NCBI GenBank assembly: GCA_003695605.1
Contig: RFIK01000195.1
Span: 1 to 11,586 of the forward strand
DNA from: Chlorobiota bacterium
GTDB lineage: Bacteria; Bacteroidota; Ignavibacteria; Kapaibacteriales; NICIL-2
DNA: 11,586 nt
Direction of reading: 5' to 3'
The translations under genes and the position numbers were made by a program. The notes under the pieces are model-generated. The model was not told where the DNA came from. It searched no databases and worked only from the letters and a program-made list of their open reading frames with translations. Below, piece after piece: positions 6,570 through 11,586 of the stretch; position 1 is the first letter of the stretch, and the number at the start of each line of letters is the position of its first letter.

Positions 6570-9500
6570 TTACCTGGCTGAGCAATCGAAAACTGGTTCG
6601 AGCTTATCGAAGGCGCTGGCAAGAACTGCTTCTTGCTCTTGATTGTGCACCAAGAATGAACCTGTCGCTGGGCTTGCAGCAGCCGGCCGCCCTACGTAGC
6701 AAATACGACGATGCGGTGCAAGTGCGATCAAGTGTGGAAACATGTACTGCCATGCACCCATGTTCTGCGGTTCTTCCTGCACCCAGACAATATCTCGGGC
6801 ATTGGGATAACGGTCAATAATCTGTCGGAGCTGTTCCATTGCCAGTGGGTAGAGCTGCTCGATGCGCACGATTGCTACGCGACTGTCAAGTCCGCGTGCA
6901 CTCCGTGCAGCTTCCAGTTCGTAGTAAAACATCCCGCTGACAAGGAGGACGCGTTCAACGGTGGCCGGATCAGGAATTTGCGCATCGTCGAAGACTTCGT
7001 AGAATGCGCCCGTTGCTAACTCCTCGAGCGGTGAGGAAACCTTTCGCAGGTATCCTTTCGGTGTGAGCAGGATCAATGGTTTGCGCCAAGGAGCATGGAC
7101 TTGCCGTCGGAGTGCATGGAACAGTTGTGCCGGTGTGGTGAGATAGCAGACGATCATGTTCTCTTCGGCACAGAGTTGCAAGTAGCGCTCCAATCGTGCA
7201 CTGGAATGTTCTGGACCTTGTCCATCGTACCCATGGGGCAGCAGGAGCACAAGGTTGGAGACTTGACCCCACTTTTCTTCCCCACTCGAAATGAACTGGT
7301 CAATGACGATTTGTGCGCCGTTTGCGAAGTCGCCAAACTGTGCTTCCCACAATGTCAACCCACGAGTGCGAATCGTACTGTAACCATATTCGTACCCGAG
7401 GACAGCGTACTCCGAAAGTGGGCTGTTGTAGATATGGATTCGCTCTTGCTCCGGGGCGATGTGATTGAGCGGGATGTAAATCGAATCGGTTTGGTAATCG
7501 TGGAGGACAGCTTGCCGGTGATTGAACGTCCCACGTTGTGAGTCTTGGCCGGTTAGTCGTACCGGCCGATGTTCAAGCAGGAGTGATCCGAATGCCAGTG
7601 CTTCGGCCATTCCCCACGAGACCTGTGACTGGGGCGATTGAACTTGCTGGCGGCGCCGCTTGAGCTCATCGCCAACTTTGGGGTGGAGATTGAAACCGGC
7701 TGGAGTCGTCGTAAGCCGCTCTCCAATCATCTGTAGTGTTTCAACTGGGACTCCTGTTGACACCGGTCCATGGACGCTTGCCGATAGCTGCACAGGCTGC
7801 TGCTGCTCTGTGCGTGCCTCCTTCCGTCGGTCGAATGCCGCCGCAAGAAGTGCGTGATAGTCAGTGGACAAATGCTCCTCTTCTTCTGGAGTGAGGACGC
7901 CCTCGGCAAACAGCCGATCGCGGTAAAGTTGGCGAACCGGCTGATGCTGTCGGATTGCTCGGTAGAGAAGCGGTTGAGTTGCCGTTGGGTCATCGCCTTC
8001 GTTATGACCGTACTTGCGGTAACCGTAGATGTCGATAACGACATCATCGCCGAATCGCTGGCGGTATTCGAACGCGAACTGAGCAGCTGCGATGCATGCC
8101 TCTGGGTCATCTCCATTGACATGCAGAATAGGTACTTGCAGAAACTTCGCAATGCCGCTTGCATACGGTGTAGAGCGGCCATCCTCCGGCGATGTCGTAA
8201 AGCCGATTTGGTTGTTGATGATGATGTGGATCGTTCCACCGGTACGGTAGCCACGAAGCCGCGAGAGGTTGAGTGTTTCTTGTACGACACCCTGTCCTGC
8301 AAACGCAGCGTCACCGTGAACCAGAATCGGTAAGACAGTCGAGTATGTTCGATCACCGAACTCATCGCAAAGGGCGCGTGCCATGCCTTCGACAACGGGG
8401 TTGACCGCCTCGAGGTGGCTTGGGTTGGGTGCAAGGACAACGGAGATGTCCTTGCCATCCGGTGCGCGGTAAATCGCCTGTGAACCAAGGTGATACTTGA
8501 CGTCGCCGCTTCCAAGCACGGAATCCCCATCGAAGATTCCTTCGAACTCGTTGAAAAGTTTCTCTGGCTGTTTCCCCATGATGTTCACCAACACGTTGAG
8601 CCGCCCACGGTGGGCCATACCGAGCACTGCACCTTTCAGTCCGGCGCGGGAGGCACAGCCAAGCACGTAGTCGAGCGTCGGAATAAACGCTTCGCTCCCC
8701 TCGATCGAAAAGCGTTTCGCACCGATGAACTTCGTGTTGATGAACGACTCAAGCATCTCTGCTTCCATCAACTTGCGGTAGATGCGTTGGCGCTCCTCTG
8801 GGGTAAAAGTACGCTCAAAACGAGTGGACTCGACGTACTCTTGAATCCAGAATTTCTGCTCTGGCGATTGAATGTGCATGTACTCAATTCCGATATGCCC
8901 GCAGTACGTCTTCCGGAGCATTCGGAGAATCTCTCGGAGCGGTGCGCGTTTGACACCACCCAAACCGCCTGTATCGAATTCACGATCGAGGTCCCACACT
9001 GTCAGCCCGTAGTACGACAGCTGCAGCTCAGGGTAATGGAATGCTTCGTAACCGAGCGGGTTGATGTCGGCGCTGATGTGACCGCGAACGCGGTAGGCGT
9101 TGATGAGTTTGTTGACGAGCGTTTCCTTTTCGAGCTGCTCTTCTTTTTCCTGTGGGCCGAATGGATTGAGCCGGTTGTCCACGGTCCAGCGATATGGCTC
9201 CAGTGGAATCTTGAGCGCAGCGAATATCTGGTCATAGAAATTCCCTTCGCCCTTGAGGAGGTGTTCGAGGTACTGCAAAAACTCCCCGGACTCAGCTCCT
9301 TGGATGATGCGATGGTCGTAGGTGCTCGTTACGGTCATAACCTTGCTGACCGCAAGTGTGACAAGCACTTCAGGCATGACAGCGGAAAACTCCGCTGGAT
9401 AATCAATCGAGCCAGTCGCGATGATGAGCCCCTGCCCCTCCATCAGACGTGGCATGGACATCACCGTGCCGATCATCCCAGGATTGGTTAGCGTCACTGT

Positions 9501-10295
9501 AGCCCCTGCCAAGTCCTCGACGGAGAGCTTACCACGGCGCGCTTTCTCGATAAGTTCGTTGTAGTGCTCGACAAACTCAGCGAACGTCAGTGTCTCCGCT
9601 GCTTTGATCGAAGGGACAACGAGCACTCGTGTACCATCGCTTCGGACAGTATCTAATGCCAGGCCAATGTTGATCGAGGGACGATGGATGCGATAGTATT
9701 TCCCATCCTCGGCTGCTATGCAGCTATCGTTGAGCTGGGGATATTTCCGCAGAGCACGGACGATCGCCCACGCAATGATGTGCGTATAGCTGAGCTTTTG
9801 CTTGCCGCGGGAACTGAGAAAGTCATTGATGAGCAGGCGGTTCTCCTCGAGTACCTTGATGGGAATATCCCGTACCGACGTAGCTGTAGGTACAGCGAGG
9901 CTCCGCGTCATGTTCTCTGCAATTCGCTCACGGATACCGGAGAGCGGTTCTGCTTGCTCGCCTGCTAGAAGCTGGCGTTTGATTTCCGTCAGTGGCATCG
10001 CACGGGGTGATCCAGCAGGTGCTGTTTCGCTACCCACACCACCGAAGTTCGGTGCAATCGATGGCGTTGGAACGATACTCTGTTTTCCGTTTCGTTGTTG
10101 AGGGGGATGTGCCGCATAGGTGCGGAAGTATTCCTGCCACTCTGGACTAACGGAATTGGGGTCGCGGAGGTACTGGTAGTAAAGCTCCTCGACGTAGACA
10201 TCATTGGGGGAAAACATACCGTCCATCGCTGGTGATTCCGTCGGCGAAATTACTGCCACCTGGAGCTGCTCATCTGCATGGAATGCATTCCTCAT
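6570..10295 (-). CDS. kgd: Kgd-type fused 2-oxoglutarate decarboxylase/dehydrogenase (E2 catalytic domain plus E1)
   Basis: This 1241-residue cytoplasmic enzyme of the TCA cycle decarboxylates 2-oxoglutarate with thiamine diphosphate and passes the product on towards succinyl-CoA. Four parts are seen: the short E1 N-terminal helix (VEELYYQYLRDPNSVSPEW, about 35-53); a Pro-rich linker (about 63-100); an E2 succinyltransferase domain (about 105-350) with TYDHRIIQGAESG and catalytic H328; and E1 (about 385-1241) with MAHRGRLNVL (560-569), the diphosphate motif GDAAFAGQG (661-669) to NNQIGFT (694-700), and YGHNEGDDP (762-770). No lipoyl domain is present, as in mycobacterial Kgd (about 1230 residues), so a separate lipoylated E2 and an E3 should be encoded elsewhere. 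The first ATG (10293-10295) is used; M24 (10224-10226) and M27 (10215-10217) are alternatives that begin nearer the conserved helix, and M24 has a GGA about 11 bases upstream. No break or missing key residue was seen. Confidence 0.95.
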   Translation of the reverse strand: MRNAFHADEQLQVAVISPTESPAMDGMFSPNDVYVEELYYQYLRDPNSVSPEWQEYFRTYAAHPPQQRNGKQSIVPTPSIAPNFGGVGSETAPAGSPRAMPLTEIKRQLLAGEQAEPLSGIRERIAENMTRSLAVPTATSVRDIPIKVLEENRLLINDFLSSRGKQKLSYTHIIAWAIVRALRKYPQLNDSCIAAEDGKYYRIHRPSINIGLALDTVRSDGTRVLVVPSIKAAETLTFAEFVEHYNELIEKARRGKLSVEDLAGATVTLTNPGMIGTVMSMPRLMEGQGLIIATGSIDYPAEFSAVMPEVLVTLAVSKVMTVTSTYDHRIIQGAESGEFLQYLEHLLKGEGNFYDQIFAALKIPLEPYRWTVDNRLNPFGPQEKEEQLEKETLVNKLINAYRVRGHISADINPLGYEAFHYPELQLSYYGLTVWDLDREFDTGGLGGVKRAPLREILRMLRKTYCGHIGIEYMHIQSPEQKFWIQEYVESTRFERTFTPEERQRIYRKLMEAEMLESFINTKFIGAKRFSIEGSEAFIPTLDYVLGCASRAGLKGAVLGMAHRGRLNVLVNIMGKQPEKLFNEFEGIFDGDSVLGSGDVKYHLGSQAIYRAPDGKDISVVLAPNPSHLEAVNPVVEGMARALCDEFGDRTYSTVLPILVHGDAAFAGQGVVQETLNLSRLRGYRTGGTIHIIINNQIGFTTSPEDGRSTPYASGIAKFLQVPILHVNGDDPEACIAAAQFAFEYRQRFGDDVVIDIYGYRKYGHNEGDDPTATQPLLYRAIRQHQPVRQLYRDRLFAEGVLTPEEEEHLSTDYHALLAAAFDRRKEARTEQQQPVQLSASVHGPVSTGVPVETLQMIGERLTTTPAGFNLHPKVGDELKRRRQQVQSPQSQVSWGMAEALAFGSLLLEHRPVRLTGQDSQRGTFNHRQAVLHDYQTDSIYIPLNHIAPEQERIHIYNSPLSEYAVLGYEYGYSTIRTRGLTLWEAQFGDFANGAQIVIDQFISSGEEKWGQVSNLVLLLPHGYDGQGPEHSSARLERYLQLCAEENMIVCYLTTPAQLFHALRRQVHAPWRKPLILLTPKGYLRKVSSPLEELATGAFYEVFDDAQIPDPATVERVLLVSGMFYYELEAARSARGLDSRVAIVRIEQLYPLAMEQLRQIIDRYPNARDIVWVQEEPQNMGAWQYMFPHLIALAPHRRICYVGRPAAASPATGSFLVHNQEQEAVLASAFDKLEPVFDCSAR

Positions 10296-10493
10296 TCGAA
10301 TCGAGCAACTTCTATGCCGATGCTAAAGACGTGTAGGTGACGTAGATCGTTTGAAGTGTTGGAATGCGGGACATGTCCTCTCCAGGCGCCGTGCTGTCCA
10401 GTTCTCTGCAACGGATGCATGCATTTTTGCGTGCCAGAACGCGGCACATTCCACACGTTGCTGGCGTGAGCTCCGACCATAGAGCACGAACAA
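10296..10493. promoter_or_regulatory. Divergent intergenic region between kgd and the acylase gene
   Basis: This 198-base gap separates two genes that point away from each other, so both promoters should lie here. No sigma-factor consensus pair convinced me on either strand. It carries two perfect 10-base palindromes: GGACATGTCC (10369-10378) and ATGCATGCAT (10415-10424). It also holds a short inverted repeat, GTGCC (10431-10435) with GGCAC (10443-10447). Any of these could be an operator, but palindromes of this size occur by chance. Confidence 0.4.
10369..10378. repeat. Perfect 10-base palindrome GGACATGTCC in the divergent promoter gap
   Basis: The sequence GGACATGTCC reads the same on both strands and lies 74 bases upstream of the kgd start codon and 116 bases upstream of the acylase start codon. 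Its place between two divergent genes would suit a dimeric repressor or activator. No second copy was noticed nearby, so the functional reading is speculative. Confidence 0.2.
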
Positions 10494-11586
10494 ATGCAGA
10501 CAGCTCGCTCCCCTGCAACCGTCGGCCGATTTCTCGCAGCAGTGATCACCCTGGCCGTTATCGCTGCAAGTATCCTCGCATTCGGGATATGGTTTGCATT
10601 CCGTGCGCCTGCACCAGGAGAAACGCTCACGACCACTGCCGTCGGTGATAGCGTCACGATCTGGCGGAACGAGTTCGGCATTCCCCATATCGTCGCTCGT
10701 AGCGACGACGATGCCTTCTGCGCACTCGGATACTCGCACGCAGCAGATCGCCTATGGCAGATGGACCTCTACCGCCGTATTGCACGGGGACAATTGGCAG
10801 AAATTTTCGGCGAAGATTTTGTCGGGACCGATGCGTTTTTCCGCACGTTGTTGCTTGGGCGCATTGCCGATAATGTCCTGCTTCCGGCTCTTTCTGCAGA
10901 GTCGAAGCGCGTGCTTGCGGCATATACGCAAGGGGTGAACCTTTTCATCGAGAGACACCGGCAGGAATTGCCTTTCGAATTTGGCGCTCTCGGCTATCAG
11001 CCCACCCCATGGCGCGAGAGCGACTGCTTAGCAATTGGGCGGCTGATGGCATTCGACATGAGCATGAGTTTCTGGAGTGATCTTGCGCTCGGGGAAATTG
11101 CCGATCGGTATGGGGTTGTCCGTGCCTTGGCACTCATTCCGGGCTATCCGAAATCTGCACCAACAGTAGTTCCAACACCACGGAATCCGCAGGCCATAGG
11201 AGGGGCTGCAGGCTCCCTCGGCCAGCTGTTCGAACGTGCTTGTCAGCAGTATGCGCACGCACGCACGCAGGTTGGATTCCACGCCCTCGGCAGTGGGAGC
11301 AATTGCTGGGCAATCCGAACCGTCAGCGATGGCAAACCTGACGCCGTACTGGCGAACGATCCGCACCTCGTGCTTGGCTTGCCACCGCGATGGTATCAGG
11401 TTCATCTCACATCGCCGAGCTATAACGTCATTGGTGCCACGCTGCCGGGAATCCCCGTGCTGCTCATCGGCCGCTCGCACGCACATGCCTGGGGTGTGAC
11501 CAACGTCATGCTAGACGATTGCGATTACTTCCTCGAGCGTGCTGATTCTACTGGCAGCAGCACCGTTCTCATCGGAGGCCGGCCAA
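10494..11586 (+). CDS. Penicillin acylase family (Ntn-hydrolase) protein, 3' end outside the window
   Basis: The first 364 codons of an open frame that continues past the window end. Penicillin amidase-family enzymes hydrolyse amide bonds (beta-lactam side chains, acyl-homoserine lactones, other N-acyl compounds) and are made as one chain that cuts itself into alpha and beta subunits. Residues 12-36 form a hydrophobic signal peptide or membrane anchor, so the enzyme should act in the periplasm. Family motifs are VTIWRNEFGIPHI (54-66), GYSHAADRLWQMDLYRR (79-95), the cleavage site GSGSNCWAI with S269 as predicted beta-subunit N-terminal nucleophile, LANDPHL (286-292) and HAWGVTN. The catalytic Asn of the beta subunit lies beyond the window. 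ATG 10494 is the only ATG after the in-frame stop at 10467-10469; ribosome-site support is weak. Substrate cannot be told from sequence; beta-lactam resistance should not be assumed. Confidence 0.93.
   Translation, partial: MQTARSPATVGRFLAAVITLAVIAASILAFGIWFAFRAPAPGETLTTTAVGDSVTIWRNEFGIPHIVARSDDDAFCALGYSHAADRLWQMDLYRRIARGQLAEIFGEDFVGTDAFFRTLLLGRIADNVLLPALSAESKRVLAAYTQGVNLFIERHRQELPFEFGALGYQPTPWRESDCLAIGRLMAFDMSMSFWSDLALGEIADRYGVVRALALIPGYPKSAPTVVPTPRNPQAIGGAAGSLGQLFERACQQYAHARTQVGFHALGSGSNCWAIRTVSDGKPDAVLANDPHLVLGLPPRWYQVHLTSPSYNVIGATLPGIPVLLIGRSHAHAWGVTNVMLDDCDYFLERADSTGSSTVLIGGRP

Noticed and set aside
6349..6642. Small plus-strand open frame in the kgd-ftsK gap
   Set aside because: It overlaps the conserved 3' end of kgd, has no ribosome site that I can see and no recognisable motif.
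7727..8530. 267-codon minus-strand open frame
   Set aside because: It overlaps kgd on the same strand in a different frame and has Ser/Arg-rich, domain-free sequence. It is a shadow of kgd.
8490..9491. 333-codon plus-strand open frame
   Set aside because: It lies wholly antisense to the conserved kgd coding sequence and shows no recognisable motif. It is a shadow frame.
10292..10739. Minus-strand open frames of 129 and 138 codons upstream of kgd
   Set aside because: They overlap the start of the acylase gene on the opposite strand, and their Cys/Arg-rich translations show no known domain.
1..11586. tRNA, rRNA, CRISPR arrays, insertion sequences, integrases, prophage or defence genes
   Set aside because: I looked for repeated spacers, terminal inverted repeats, transposase motifs and tRNA-like cloverleaf sequences and saw none. 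Almost all bases are covered by six housekeeping or motility-type genes.

Overview
The window is an ordinary, gene-dense bacterial chromosomal segment. By eye it is moderately GC-rich (not counted), with no mobile elements, RNA genes or CRISPR repeats that I can see. Six protein genes account for nearly all of it. Shine-Dalgarno sequences are weak or absent before most starts. A four-protein flagellar/signalling run, a Kgd-type fused E2-E1 2-oxoglutarate dehydrogenase and an FtsK with four membrane spans together suggest a Gram-negative bacterium of the Bacteroidota/Chlorobiota/Ignavibacteria/Kapabacteria side of the tree. That placement is an inference from gene content and is only moderately secure.

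Left part, plus strand (1-3819): the C-terminal part of a TPR protein, then motA, motB and a 400-residue REC/HD-GYP-like protein. The last three are packed with gaps of 18 and 2 bases and read as one operon. MotA and MotB form the torque-generating stator of the flagellar motor. The third protein looks like a c-di-GMP phosphodiesterase of the HD-GYP class that has lost its catalytic residues. motA is interrupted: two frames, each clearly MotA, meet at about 1266-1271, and one missing base there explains the break.

Middle part, minus strand (3828-10295): ftsK, a complete DNA translocase for chromosome segregation at division, and upstream of it on the same strand a complete kgd encoding a 1241-residue fused 2-oxoglutarate decarboxylase/dehydrogenase. 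A 234-base gap separates them. ftsK converges on the motility operon with only 8 bases between stop codons.

Right end, plus strand (10494-11586): the first 364 codons of a penicillin-acylase-family Ntn-hydrolase, divergent from kgd across a 198-base gap. It has an N-terminal membrane segment and the Gly-Ser-Asn self-cleavage site, and it runs off the window.

I found no convincing new multi-gene system. The most unusual items are the degenerate REC/HD-GYP protein tied to the stator genes, the broken motA, and the fused Kgd in a genome that does not look actinobacterial.
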